A stretch of DNA of 64,000 nt, taken from positions 62,001-126,000 of the forward strand of contig NZ_VTSR01000006.1 in assembly GCF_008329715.1 (NCBI RefSeq), given 5' to 3'. The notes beneath the pieces are model-generated. The model was not told where the DNA came from, did no database searches, and was given only the letters and a program-made list of their open reading frames with translations. The stretch comes from Gimesia chilikensis (GTDB taxonomy: Bacteria; Planctomycetota; Planctomycetia; Planctomycetales; Planctomycetaceae). Position 1 is the first letter of the stretch; each line of letters begins with the position of its first letter. Below, in pieces: positions 25,320 through 34,406 of the stretch. The translations under genes were made by a program, and so were the position numbers.

Positions 25320-25742
25320 CTAAGCAGATTCGTCAGCCAGAAAGGCCTGGATTTTGATTTTGATTTCATCCCGCACACGACGGAATGTTTTCATTTTTTC
25401 TTCATCGGTTCCCGTCGCATCAGCGGGATCATCAAAGGGCCAGTGCAGGGTCTGGGTTGCTCCCGAGAAAACCGGGCAGGATTCTTTTGCGTTATCGCAG
25501 ACCGTCACCACCAGATCGAACTGTTGTTCGGTAAACTGATCGAGATGCTTACTGGTATTCTCTGACAGATCGATATCCAGTTCCCGCATCGCTTCAATCG
25601 CCAGGGGATGCACATACCCCGAAGGCTTCGAACCAGCCGACTCCGCCTCCCACTCCCCTTGCCCTAAAAACTCCCAGAGCTCTTCGGCCATCTGGGAACG
25701 ACAGGAGTTACCGGTACATAACACTAATACGCGTTTCATCAT
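25320..25742 (-). CDS. arsC: thioredoxin-coupled arsenate reductase
   Basis: A 140-residue low-molecular-weight-phosphatase-fold arsenate reductase. The P-loop CTGNSCRS gives nucleophile Cys9 and Arg15 (CX5R), and VTVCDNAKESCPVF gives Cys82 and Cys89, the redox relay seen at almost the same positions in Staphylococcus aureus ArsC. It reduces arsenate to arsenite for export by Acr3, with electrons from thioredoxin. DPADATGTDEEK is the acidic-loop region with the general acid. An AAGGA site lies 3-6 bases before two adjacent ATG codons, so the start may be 25742 or 25739. It sits between acr3 and arsI in one transcription unit. Confidence 0.93.
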   Translation of the reverse strand: MMKRVLVLCTGNSCRSQMAEELWEFLGQGEWEAESAGSKPSGYVHPLAIEAMRELDIDLSENTSKHLDQFTEQQFDLVVTVCDNAKESCPVFSGATQTLHWPFDDPADATGTDEEKMKTFRRVRDEIKIKIQAFLADESA

Positions 25743-25793
25743 AGTTCCTTATCAAGATCCAACTTTATATTTAGTTTGAATATCCGTTGTTAA

Positions 25794-27032
<1,239 letters not shown>

Positions 27033-27071
27033 TTCGTCTCTCTTCCTCACACTACCTCATGGCGATTACGC

Positions 27072-27085
27072 CATATAACCATATG
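27072..27085 (-). promoter_or_regulatory. ArsR operator, copy 2 (before acr3)
   Basis: On the minus strand CATATGGTTATATG; 11 of 14 positions match the palindrome in the arsR promoter (27423-27436). It lies between arsR and acr3, so the regulator may control acr3 separately as well as through read-through from its own promoter. Confidence 0.55.
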
Positions 27086-27098
27086 CAATTTAAAAAAT

Positions 27099-27419
27099 TT
27101 ACTCGAGTGACTGTTTCCGGGCTTCCAGGTCGGACAGTAACACCGTTTCCATGCAGGAAAAGAATCCATCCAGACAGCCGCAGGTCACTCGATAATAATT
27201 GAGCGCCCCTTCTTTGCGGGCTGCCACCAGTCCCACTTCTTTCAAAATTGCCAGATGCTTGGAAACCGTGGACTGATCTGCCCCCACCTGTTCGGTCAGA
27301 TCTCCTACGCACAACTCCTGATTCTGGAGCAGATCCAGCATCAGCAGCCGACTGGGATGCGCCATCGCTTTGGCGATTTTGGCCCGGGCTTCATATTGTT
27401 GGCGTGTTTTTTCTTTCAT
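27099..27419 (-). CDS. arsR: ArsR family arsenic-responsive repressor
   Basis: A 106-residue winged-helix repressor of the ArsR/SmtB family. The DNA-recognition part LCVGDLTEQVGADQSTVSKHLAILKEVGLV spans about 36-65 in two segments. Candidate arsenite-binding cysteines are Cys37 at the start of that helix and Cys80, Cys82 and Cys89 in the C-terminal TCGCLDGFFSC segment; such Cys clusters sense As(III) in this family. A palindrome overlaps its promoter and a second copy precedes acr3. The start codon is within about 12 bases of the -10 box, so its mRNA has almost no leader. It heads the arsR-acr3-arsC-arsI unit. Confidence 0.92.
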   Translation of the reverse strand: MKEKTRQQYEARAKIAKAMAHPSRLLMLDLLQNQELCVGDLTEQVGADQSTVSKHLAILKEVGLVAARKEGALNYYRVTCGCLDGFFSCMETVLLSDLEARKQSLE

Positions 27420-27422
27420 GGC

Positions 27423-27436
27423 AATATGACCATATT
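27423..27436 (-). promoter_or_regulatory. ArsR operator, copy 1 (arsR promoter)
   Basis: The 14-base palindrome with half-sites AATATG and CATATT and a 2-base centre overlaps the -10 box and start point of the arsR promoter. Binding here would block polymerase directly. Confidence 0.62.
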
Positions 27437-27460
27437 ACCCTTCACTGTCTCATTCGTCAA
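27432..27460 (-). promoter_or_regulatory. sigma-70-type promoter of arsR
   Basis: Reading on the minus strand, TTGACG (27460-27455), 17 bases and TAATAT (27437-27432). Transcription should start near 27425, leaving about 6 bases before the arsR ATG at 27419, with no room for a ribosome binding site. Confidence 0.65.
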
Positions 27461-27479
27461 CACTCAAAATGCGATCGGT

Positions 27480-27842
27480 TCAATCAGAAAACTGAGCCAG
27501 GAGAAATCTCTGAAGTACGGGCACATGACTGCGTTCCGGTTCTTTCACAGAAGTCACCAGCGTCAACCGGGGTTGTGAGAGTTCGGCGATCCGCTCCTGT
27601 AGTTCAGGCAGACGCTCCTCCAGCTCGGCCCGATAGCGTACCGTAAACTCATGATATTGATCGGAATGACTGTGAAACCATTTCCGTAATTCGTTGGAGG
27701 GAGCCAGTTCTTTGGCCCAGACATCAATGGCGGCATTCTCTTTGGCCACACCACGGGGCCAGAGACGGTCAACAAGCACCCGCAAGCCATCCGCGGTTTG
27801 GGCTTTATCGTAAACCCGCTTGATCTGGATCCTGCCGGTCAT
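27480..27842 (-). CDS. DUF488 (YeaO-like) protein
   Basis: A 120-residue soluble protein of the DUF488 family. The signature VLVDRLWPRGVAKENA near 23-38 and the W-K-L-P-S / LRKWFHS segment that follows are the most constant parts of the family. DUF488 proteins lack a defined biochemical role; they often lie in metal or arsenic resistance contexts, as here between two ArsR-type regulators. The late LVTSVKEPERSHVPVLQ segment corresponds to the usual family tail, with Ser-Val in place of the common Tyr-Ala. It follows arsR2 by 27 bases and is probably co-transcribed with it. Confidence 0.85.
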   Translation of the reverse strand: MTGRIQIKRVYDKAQTADGLRVLVDRLWPRGVAKENAAIDVWAKELAPSNELRKWFHSHSDQYHEFTVRYRAELEERLPELQERIAELSQPRLTLVTSVKEPERSHVPVLQRFLLAQFSD

Positions 27843-27869
27843 GGGATCGCTCTTAGAAAGAGTCTGGGA

Positions 27870-28184
27870 TCAGGCGTCAGGAACTTCGAGGCGACAGCAG
27901 CCAAAGTCGAGATGCTGTTTGCCCGCTTTGCTGACGGCGGCTACTTCAGGGTGCAGATTGTAGACGACGAACCGTCCCTCTTTGCGTTTCGTGACCAGTC
28001 GGGCGTGATACAGAATCCCCAGGTGATGCGAAATATTGACCACTTCTTCTTCGAGTGCTTCGGCAATCTGACTGACAGTCCGTTCGCCATCACGAAGCAG
28101 GTCAATGATGCGGAGCCGAATCGGCTCTCCCAATGCTTTCAGTTTTTCAGCACACAAGTCGGATTGGAGCCGATCTTTAGACAT
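27870..28184 (-). CDS. second ArsR/SmtB family regulator
   Basis: A 104-residue winged-helix protein. ALGEPIRLRIIDLL (17-30), TVSQIAEALEEEVVNISHHLGILYHARLV (36-64, as two helices and a turn) and KRKEGRFVVYNLHP are classical ArsR-family elements. Unlike the arsR product it lacks a Cys in the recognition helix; it has Cys11 and a C-terminal Cys96-Cys97 pair that may sense a different metal or metalloid. It is the first gene of the DUF488-containing unit. A 9-bp inverted repeat brackets its probable promoter, in contrast to the ATATG-type operator of the arsR gene. Confidence 0.88.
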   Translation of the reverse strand: MSKDRLQSDLCAEKLKALGEPIRLRIIDLLRDGERTVSQIAEALEEEVVNISHHLGILYHARLVTKRKEGRFVVYNLHPEVAAVSKAGKQHLDFGCCRLEVPDA

Positions 28185-28255
28185 GTTGTTACCATCGCTG
28201 CAAGACAGGAAATCCTCCCCTGTTCCTTCATCAGGCGGACAGCCGCTGCAATCAG

Positions 28256-28302
28256 CCTGCGCGGGGATTCTGGACCTGATTGTAGCATAAACACCGCGCA
28301 GG
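28256..28302 (-). promoter_or_regulatory. inverted repeat bracketing the arsR2 promoter
   Basis: CCTGCGCGG (28256-28264) and CCGCGCAGG (28294-28302) are perfect 9-bp inverted copies about 38 bp apart. Between them, on the minus strand, lies an extended -10 motif TGCTACAAT (28287-28279). The spacing suggests a pair of operator half-sites or a looped complex around the start point. Confidence 0.4.
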
Positions 28303-28435
28303 GACAGCTCCAGTAAATGGGAAACCTGTTTTCTGCCACTTTTCCCCAGTTGCTGTACAGCCTGTGTAATTTATCAGTGTAGTCTGTTTTATTCCTATCA
28401 CCGTGGACTAAGTTAAAGAATCGCTTCTTCGGATC

Positions 28436-29533
28436 TCAGCTGGAACAGGAAATCGGACTGGTTGCAGCCTCGATTTCGATCAACGACTCTGCCAGCGAAG
28501 ATGACCGCAACTGCTGATAGACATTAGCCGGCAGCATAGTCTGACGCCCTCGCTTCAGCGTCAGACCCTGATCGAGTGACAGCTCAGCGAAGGGCCCCAG
28601 ATAAACCACATTAACAAGCGATTCACTGACTGGGTCCGGCTTGCGCGCCTGCAACCTGGTCTCACGCAGCTCGGCCTCCCCTACTGTAAAACAGGCCTGA
28701 CTGCGATATGTCGTCAGGCTGATCCTCTCAAAGCCCGCCGCTTCGAGATCTGCGAGCAGAGACTCCAGAACGGGAACCTGCTTCACCACACTCGCGGGCC
28801 CCGCGAGGTTAAGAGCTTCAGTCACCATTCGGTCCCCCGTCAGACAATGCAGGTTGAGTGTCCCTCCCGGTTTCAGATAGTCTGCAACCTGTTTCAGAAA
28901 AGGTCGTATTTCATCAGCGGTCTCCTCTGCATTGAAGCTTCCCTGTAAGGCGACATCATCCAGAGACTCAGGAGCTAAATCGGCAGGGATCTCCAGGGGC
29001 TGGCCCAGACGATGCGCCCACTTCTGTTGTGCGTTCTGCTCCCGTCCTGTCGAACAGACAATTGCCTTGGAAGTTGATCCAGCAGCATCAGTTATCGTTT
29101 CCCCGCGCACCGCTTCCGGCACCTGTCCTGCGCCCCGGTGTTCCAGATCTCCTACCAGCAGATACATCTCCCACAGATTCTGATCCGGATCATGCAACCA
29201 GAATTTCGACTGTTTTGCATAACAGCACTCAACCCCCTCTTCACGTTGACTGGAGATCCCTGCCAGTTCGAGTCGGCGCTGCAGTGCCACCAGTTCTTCG
29301 GTGCTGTTCAACCGAAACCCCAGGTGATTCAATGCCCCGCGTTCTCCGGGATCGACCGGCTCCAGCGACAGTGTCAGTGGTGGATTATCCAGCTCAAATT
29401 TGGCGTAGTCTTCCCGCTGTTTTGTCGCGGAAATACCGAACACTTTCGCAAAGAACTCAACTGAGCGTGGAATGTCAGCGACATTCAGGGAGATATGAAA
29501 GTGAACCGGTTGTTCTGTATCAGAGATTGTCAT
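28436..29533 (-). CDS. VOC (ArsI-like) domain fused to a degenerate methyltransferase
   Basis: A 365-residue fusion. Residues 10-127 are an ArsI-like VOC domain with His13, His70 and Glu122 as likely metal ligands and the vicinal pair Cys103-Cys104 in VECCYAKQSKFW. Residues about 195-350 resemble the later part of an ArsM-type arsenite methyltransferase: YLKPGGTLNLHCLTGD is the post-motif II region and VVYLGPFAELSLDQGLTL with a following R-G and SLAESL the C-terminal part. The SAM-binding motif I (GxGxG) is absent, so catalysis by methyl transfer is unlikely. Together with the MFS gene 1 base upstream it may process and export an organoarsenical; this is inference. Confidence 0.78.
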   Translation of the reverse strand: MTISDTEQPVHFHISLNVADIPRSVEFFAKVFGISATKQREDYAKFELDNPPLTLSLEPVDPGERGALNHLGFRLNSTEELVALQRRLELAGISSQREEGVECCYAKQSKFWLHDPDQNLWEMYLLVGDLEHRGAGQVPEAVRGETITDAAGSTSKAIVCSTGREQNAQQKWAHRLGQPLEIPADLAPESLDDVALQGSFNAEETADEIRPFLKQVADYLKPGGTLNLHCLTGDRMVTEALNLAGPASVVKQVPVLESLLADLEAAGFERISLTTYRSQACFTVGEAELRETRLQARKPDPVSESLVNVVYLGPFAELSLDQGLTLKRGRQTMLPANVYQQLRSSSLAESLIEIEAATSPISCSS

Positions 29534-29534
29534 T

Positions 29535-30815
29535 TTATGAAACTCCTGTCGAAGAGGATTTAATTTGAGGAAGCGGAGTCAACCAGCCGATTACCGCGGC
29601 GCAGAACAGGCAAGCCGCCAGCAGATACAATAAGGGGTGATAGGAACCTGTCAGCGTCTTACACTGTGCAAACACCAGGGGGCCCAGTGCCGAAGCCAGC
29701 ACGGTCATCATCTGTGCCAGCCCCTGAATTCGTCCCAGGTGGTTGCGTCCATAGAGAGCCGGCCAGACCGAAAAGAACATCACTGTCAGTATGCCGCCAG
29801 CGGAAGCACTCACGATAACATAGCCTGCCACATCGCCGCTGGTCTTCAGTTGAGTCAACCAGATCATCGAACCGGACAACATGAACAACGAGAGCGCGAG
29901 CAATCGATTGAATGACCATTTCAATCCAAGAGCGCCGGCGAGCAGGTTACTGAGCATCCCGACGCCGGTTCCCAATGCGAGTGAGTTATAATAGACCTCT
30001 TTGCTGAATCCCTGATCGGCCAGGATTGACTCATTAAATAATGAAATCCCCGAAACGATCATGCCATACAGAGAGATTCCGGAGGCGAACACCCAGAACG
30101 CCGGCGTTCGCATGGCCTGTCGCAGTGTATAACTCTGCTGTTCCGTTTGGTTCTCGGGTGATCTGCTTTCTGTTGCATTCGCGGGAGGCTCCTGACGGTC
30201 GCGGGTGATGAGTGCCAGCACAACAGTCGCTCCCAGAATGACCCAGCCTGTCCCAGACCAGAATACGCGCCAGTTAAGGTCGGCACACTCCCGCCCCAAA
30301 AGTGCCGCCGCGATGAATCCCACCGACATCAACACCGAATAGATCGCCATCGGCAGACTGACCTGTTTATCAAACCATTTGCCGACGATCGTGATACTCA
30401 CGACCGACAAGGCACTTTGCCCGAAGCCGCGGGTCAACATGATCGCCAGAAACAGCAGCCAGACCGATGTTACCGTGGACATCCCGACTACGACAGTTCC
30501 CAGCAGGCCCATCACAACCGTCAGCGTAAGCCGAATTCCGTATCGGTCAATGCACTGCCCAACCCCCAGGCAGAACAGTGCTCCCAACAGCGTCGCCCAC
30601 AGGTTGATCATTCCGTAGCTGGCCCGTGTCAGTTGAAAATCCGGGTCATTCAGCAGACGCTCTGTGATCATCCCCAGTCCATGTGTACGCCCCGGGAGTG
30701 TCGCCACCATAGCGACAGCAGCCACTACGACCATCAGCCAGCGATAGCCTGAAAATCCGGAAACGGAGGCTGGCAAGCTTTCGGGTTGTGGAGGAATGCG
30801 GGTCTCAGTTGACAT
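29535..30815 (-). CDS. MFS transporter
   Basis: A 426-residue major facilitator superfamily protein with about twelve hydrophobic helices and a cytoplasmic central loop near 205-225 rich in polar residues. Motif A-like GQCIDRYGIRLTL lies between helices 2 and 3, and LYGRNHLGRIQGLAQMM is the matching motif between helices 8 and 9. The substrate cannot be read from sequence. It sits between a PhyH dioxygenase and the VOC/methyltransferase fusion, with gaps of 9 and 1 bases, so the three are almost certainly one transcription unit. Export of an arsenic-containing or other modified small molecule is plausible from the neighbours. Confidence 0.88.
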   Translation of the reverse strand: MSTETRIPPQPESLPASVSGFSGYRWLMVVVAAVAMVATLPGRTHGLGMITERLLNDPDFQLTRASYGMINLWATLLGALFCLGVGQCIDRYGIRLTLTVVMGLLGTVVVGMSTVTSVWLLFLAIMLTRGFGQSALSVVSITIVGKWFDKQVSLPMAIYSVLMSVGFIAAALLGRECADLNWRVFWSGTGWVILGATVVLALITRDRQEPPANATESRSPENQTEQQSYTLRQAMRTPAFWVFASGISLYGMIVSGISLFNESILADQGFSKEVYYNSLALGTGVGMLSNLLAGALGLKWSFNRLLALSLFMLSGSMIWLTQLKTSGDVAGYVIVSASAGGILTVMFFSVWPALYGRNHLGRIQGLAQMMTVLASALGPLVFAQCKTLTGSYHPLLYLLAACLFCAAVIGWLTPLPQIKSSSTGVS

Positions 30816-30824
30816 GAACTCGAC

Positions 30825-31607
30825 TCATTTAAACCAGGTGTTCGTGAGGCCATACTCTGCGTAACGCTTGCGCAGATATACCTGAAACTCTTCGTAATGC
30901 GCTGTCCGCTGCTGTCCCCCATCTGAGAATGCGTTGTAACTCAGGTACAACTGACGTCTCCAAGAGGGGGACAGATTGGGACCGGAGCGATGCGGGGTGA
31001 AACCATCGAAAATCGCGATGTCACCCGGTTCGAGTTCCAGAGGCACCACCAGGGATTCATCCACCGTTTCAGCCGGCAGGCGATGATAGGTACCATCTTC
31101 CGGCGAAAGAGAGCCTTGCTGATGGTAGCCGGGAAAGACTTCTGTGCAGCCATTCGAAGCATTCGCGGTATCAAGCGGAATCAGTACGGTCAGAAAACTG
31201 CGCGGAAAACCGGGCCAGGCGATCCAGTCCTGATGCAGTTCATACCCTTTTGTTCCCGGTTGTTTGAAGATCAGCTTATCCTTGAAGAGACAGGCTCGTT
31301 CCCCATACAAATCATGCAGCACATCCAGCAGTCGCGGATCGAAAGCAGACTTTCGGATCAAGGGACTGAGATCGATCACCGGATCAAAGGTTTCCCACAA
31401 ACAGTCGCGGTCATCATGGGTCTGCTGGAAACGACAGCGTAAATTATGCTTATCAATCAGATCGCTCTGGTAAGTCAGTTTCCATGCTTCCTCTGAGAGG
31501 TCCTGCATCTCTTCCGCGTCGAATAAACCGCGAAGAATCAGGAATCCATCCTGCTTCCATCGAGCATACTCAGAGTTCCGTAAAACGCGTCGTTCTTCAA
31601 GCTGCAC
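30825..31607 (-). CDS. phytanoyl-CoA dioxygenase (PhyH) family oxygenase
   Basis: About 260 residues of the Fe(II)/2-oxoglutarate oxygenase fold, PhyH type. The iron ligands are the HxD pair in YELHQDWIAW and the distal His in FTPHRSGPN, with the following Arg as the 2-oxoglutarate anchor. Members hydroxylate lipids, amino acids or secondary metabolites. The start is placed at GTG 31607, which has a GGGAG site 8 bases upstream; a TTG at 31661 would add 18 residues without one. The MFS gene follows after 9 bases. The substrate is unknown; linked genes suggest oxidation of a small exported metabolite. Confidence 0.85.
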   Translation of the reverse strand: MQLEERRVLRNSEYARWKQDGFLILRGLFDAEEMQDLSEEAWKLTYQSDLIDKHNLRCRFQQTHDDRDCLWETFDPVIDLSPLIRKSAFDPRLLDVLHDLYGERACLFKDKLIFKQPGTKGYELHQDWIAWPGFPRSFLTVLIPLDTANASNGCTEVFPGYHQQGSLSPEDGTYHRLPAETVDESLVVPLELEPGDIAIFDGFTPHRSGPNLSPSWRRQLYLSYNAFSDGGQQRTAHYEEFQVYLRKRYAEYGLTNTWFK

Positions 31608-31670
31608 CTTTGTGTCTCCCGCCGTCAGGTCTGATGAAATTAGACTGGTAGTAAAACTCAACGCTCAGTT

Positions 31671-32744
31671 TCAGAACTCACCCAGCACTTCCCCACCAGA
31701 TCGGGTAGACAGACTCCGCCAGAGAATCCCGTCTATGCTGTCACCGATAAAGCGGACCGCACCGTCACAGAGCAGCAGATTCACACCTCCCGTATGATTG
31801 CTGCGGGCCGCTTTCCAGCCAGAGGCGATGTATCCCTCGCTGGCAGTCGCGTTGGCCACGCAGTCGTAGTTCTTGGAATTGGGTCCATAGTAGTGGTTAT
31901 AGGAGGCGCAACGTATTTCGCCCGAATACCAGGCGAACTGGCGTTCGTTAGACTGGTTCCACGTTGTCGCAGCAGCGCAGTTGGCATCACTGATCAACGA
32001 ACCGAAAGCCAGATTTCGATAATATTTTTTCTCCGAACCGGGGGCGGCTCCCGTTGTCTCCGCCCCTTCTCCGATCAGACTTTCTGACATCGCCGCCGTG
32101 TTGCTGGTCCCGTCAGTAATATCACGAAAACGGGTACTGGAGTCGGCATAGAAGACGCCATCTGAACGATAGGGGGAACCATGCTCTACGCCACCGGTCG
32201 CATCCAGACCACTGCCCATACTGGCTGCATAATTCGTGGGTCCGATTCCCCCCGTAACGCCATAAGCGGTAGACACCTTGCGCGAAATATCAGAGGGACA
32301 GAGATAGAGATTGATTAACGTCGCAGCCGCCAGTTGGTTATTACTGTCGGCGATGATCCAGGCACTCCCTGAATTGGCATATGTGGGGGATTCCAGATTC
32401 AGCAGATTGTAGACAGCCGTCTGTTCCAGAAAGGGAGTCAGATAAGCCATCACGCCCCAGTTCCCCTGGAAGTAACCGATATATCCACCTGATCCTGGTT
32501 TTCCCCCGGGAATCAGGTTCGGTGGAAACACACTGTGTGCACTCGCATAGTTGTGCAGGGCGATTCCCAGTTGCTTGAGATTACTTTTACATTGCGCCCG
32601 CCGGGCAGCTTCCCGTGCCTGCTGAACTGCAGGCAAAAGCAACGCAATTAAAATTCCGATGATCGCAATCACGACCAGCAATTCAATCAAAGTAAAACCG
32701 CGACGCATCTGCAGTCGCACCTGCTCTCTGTTCTGACTCATCAT
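31671..32744 (-). CDS. DUF1559 pseudopilin-like protein
   Basis: About 357 residues. The N-terminus has a type IV prepilin/pseudopilin cleavage site, [16 protein letters not shown], with the methylated Phe and Glu+5, followed by the hydrophobic helix. The [26 protein letters not shown] segment and the closing [16 protein letters not shown] are hallmarks of the DUF1559 family (H-X9-DG motif), hugely expanded in planctomycetes and part of their surface or pseudopilus system. A GGAG site precedes two adjacent ATG codons. It lies 63 bases before the PhyH gene on the same strand and may share its transcript, an unusual partner for a metabolic operon. Confidence 0.93.
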   Translation of the reverse strand: MMSQNREQVRLQMRRGFTLIELLVVIAIIGILIALLLPAVQQAREAARRAQCKSNLKQLGIALHNYASAHSVFPPNLIPGGKPGSGGYIGYFQGNWGVMAYLTPFLEQTAVYNLLNLESPTYANSGSAWIIADSNNQLAAATLINLYLCPSDISRKVSTAYGVTGGIGPTNYAASMGSGLDATGGVEHGSPYRSDGVFYADSSTRFRDITDGTSNTAAMSESLIGEGAETTGAAPGSEKKYYRNLAFGSLISDANCAAATTWNQSNERQFAWYSGEIRCASYNHYYGPNSKNYDCVANATASEGYIASGWKAARSNHTGGVNLLLCDGAVRFIGDSIDGILWRSLSTRSGGEVLGEF

Positions 32745-33005
32745 GTTCTCCAATGCAATTAATATCACATTCTTATGATCGTCAGAATATAGATCGTTCC
32801 TGCAGGTGTCAATGATCTATTTTTATTTTTGTGATGACTCCGCTCGGCGGTTGAGCTTTCTGATATAGGGAGATATTTGTCATAAATCATCCCTTTTCAT
32901 TTTTCCTGAAAAACAGCCCCTTAATTAATCTGCCTGCGGAACAATAATAGAATCAGGATTATTACTAACACGACCGGCACTTTATCAATCTGTGGTTTCA
33001 ACAAC

Positions 33006-33398
33006 ATGACCTGGATGGAATGGTACAACACACTCTCCAAACCGGACTGGACGCCCTCCCCGGGAACCATCAGCCTGATCTGGCAGATTTTGTATCCGAT
33101 CATTCTGATCTCATTCGGTTACGTCTTGTACCAGACAGCACGACGTCGCTATCCGGCTACAACGGCAGTGCCGTTCGCGATTAATCTGATTGCCAATCTG
33201 AGCTTCACGCCTCTGTTTTTTGGTTTGAGAAATGTTCCGCTGGCCACACTGGATATTCTGGTCGTCTGGTCTACAATCCTCTGGATAATTTACTCGATCT
33301 GGCCTCGCTCCCGATGGGTCGCGTTGGCTCAGATCCCATATCTGATCTGGGTTTCCATCGCCACGACAATCCAGGTCAGTATTTTCTGGATGAATTGA
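33006..33398 (+). CDS. TspO/MBR family protein
   Basis: A 130-residue membrane protein of the TspO/MBR (tryptophan-rich sensory) family. The family core begins with WYNTLSKPDWTPSPGTISLIWQILY, given here in two halves at residues 6-17 and 18-30, followed by four hydrophobic helices with clustered Trp residues. Typical TspO proteins have five helices and about 155 residues; the first helix is missing here, so this is a short form. Relatives bind porphyrins and respond to light or oxygen stress. It precedes the UV endonuclease gene by 16 bases, an arrangement that fits a photo-oxidative stress unit. Confidence 0.83.
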   Translation: MTWMEWYNTLSKPDWTPSPGTISLIWQILYPIILISFGYVLYQTARRRYPATTAVPFAINLIANLSFTPLFFGLRNVPLATLDILVVWSTILWIIYSIWPRSRWVALAQIPYLIWVSIATTIQVSIFWMN

Positions 33399-33414
33399 GG
33401 AGCCTGGCAGTCTG

Positions 33415-34341
33415 GTGTCAAAAACAAAATCACAATCATCGATCAGACTGGGGCTCTGTTGTCAGTTTCTGGAAGAACCGATTAAATTTCGAAATACCAC
33501 AGTCAAAGCCAACAGCCAGATGGAACGGACCGCCGCCCTGGAGAAACTGGCGCGACTCTGTCGGGAAAATGCACAGGCACTTCAGTCGTCGCTGGAATAC
33601 TGTACCGCGCATAACATCGGCTGTTTCCGCATCAACAGTCAGATTCTGCCCCTGAAAACTCACCCGGAGTGTGGTTACGTCATGCAGGACCTACCCGAGG
33701 GGAAGGCAATCGTCAAGCTGTTCAAACAGTGTGGCCAGTACGCCCGCGAACATCATATTCGCACCTGCTTTCATCCCGACCAGTTTGTGGTACTCAACTC
33801 CCCGCGCGAGGAAGTCGTTGAACGTTCGATAGCAGAGCTTGAGTATCAGTCCGAAGTAGCAGAATGGGTCAATGCGGATGTGGTCAACATTCATGGAGGG
33901 GGTGCCTACGGAGACAAGGAAAGTGCCCTGGCGCAGTTCGCGGAGAACTTTAAGCGCCTTTCGAAACGGGTCCGCAGCAGACTGACTGTAGAAAATGACG
34001 ATACGACTTATACTCCCGCGGATCTGCTCCCGCTCTGTCGCAAGATCGGCATACCGCTGGTCTACGACGCGCATCATCACCGCTGCCTGCCTGATGAGCT
34101 CTCAATTGAAGAGGCAACCGAACAGGCAATTCAGACCTGGGATCGCGAGCCGATGTTTCACATTTCCAGTCCTCTGGAAGGCTGGAAGGGACCGAAGCCC
34201 CACCGACATCATGATTTCATCAATGTGCGTGATTTCCCTGATTGCTGGGAAGACCATGAGATGACCGTCGAAGTCGAAGCCAAGGCGAAGGAACAGGCGG
34301 TCCTGAAACTGATGCATTCACTCCGCAATCGAAAAAGTTAA
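33415..34341 (+). CDS. uvsE: UV damage endonuclease UvsE (UVDE)
   Basis: A 308-residue UV-damage endonuclease of the TIM-barrel UVDE family, which nicks DNA 5' of cyclobutane dimers and 6-4 photoproducts. Motifs include IRLGLCCQF at the start, FRINSQILPL, CFHPDQFVVLNSP with metal-binding His, VNIHGGGAYGDK, RLTVENDDTTYTP with the catalytic Glu, LVYDAHHHRC, and EVEAKAKEQAV near the end. The start is GTG at 33415, the only one giving the full N-terminus; its GAGGAG site is somewhat distant. It is probably co-transcribed with TspO. Length is normal for the family. Confidence 0.94.
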   Translation: MSKTKSQSSIRLGLCCQFLEEPIKFRNTTVKANSQMERTAALEKLARLCRENAQALQSSLEYCTAHNIGCFRINSQILPLKTHPECGYVMQDLPEGKAIVKLFKQCGQYAREHHIRTCFHPDQFVVLNSPREEVVERSIAELEYQSEVAEWVNADVVNIHGGGAYGDKESALAQFAENFKRLSKRVRSRLTVENDDTTYTPADLLPLCRKIGIPLVYDAHHHRCLPDELSIEEATEQAIQTWDREPMFHISSPLEGWKGPKPHRHHDFINVRDFPDCWEDHEMTVEVEAKAKEQAVLKLMHSLRNRKS

Positions 34342-34406
34342 ACGAGAATCGGAATCTCGCATATTTCAGTGAACCTGAAATCCAAGGTAGTGTCTTCCAG
34401 AACATC

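Noticed and set aside
27798..28316. 172-codon plus-strand frame across arsR2
   Set aside because: It is antisense to a clear ArsR-family gene and the DUF488 start and shows no domain.
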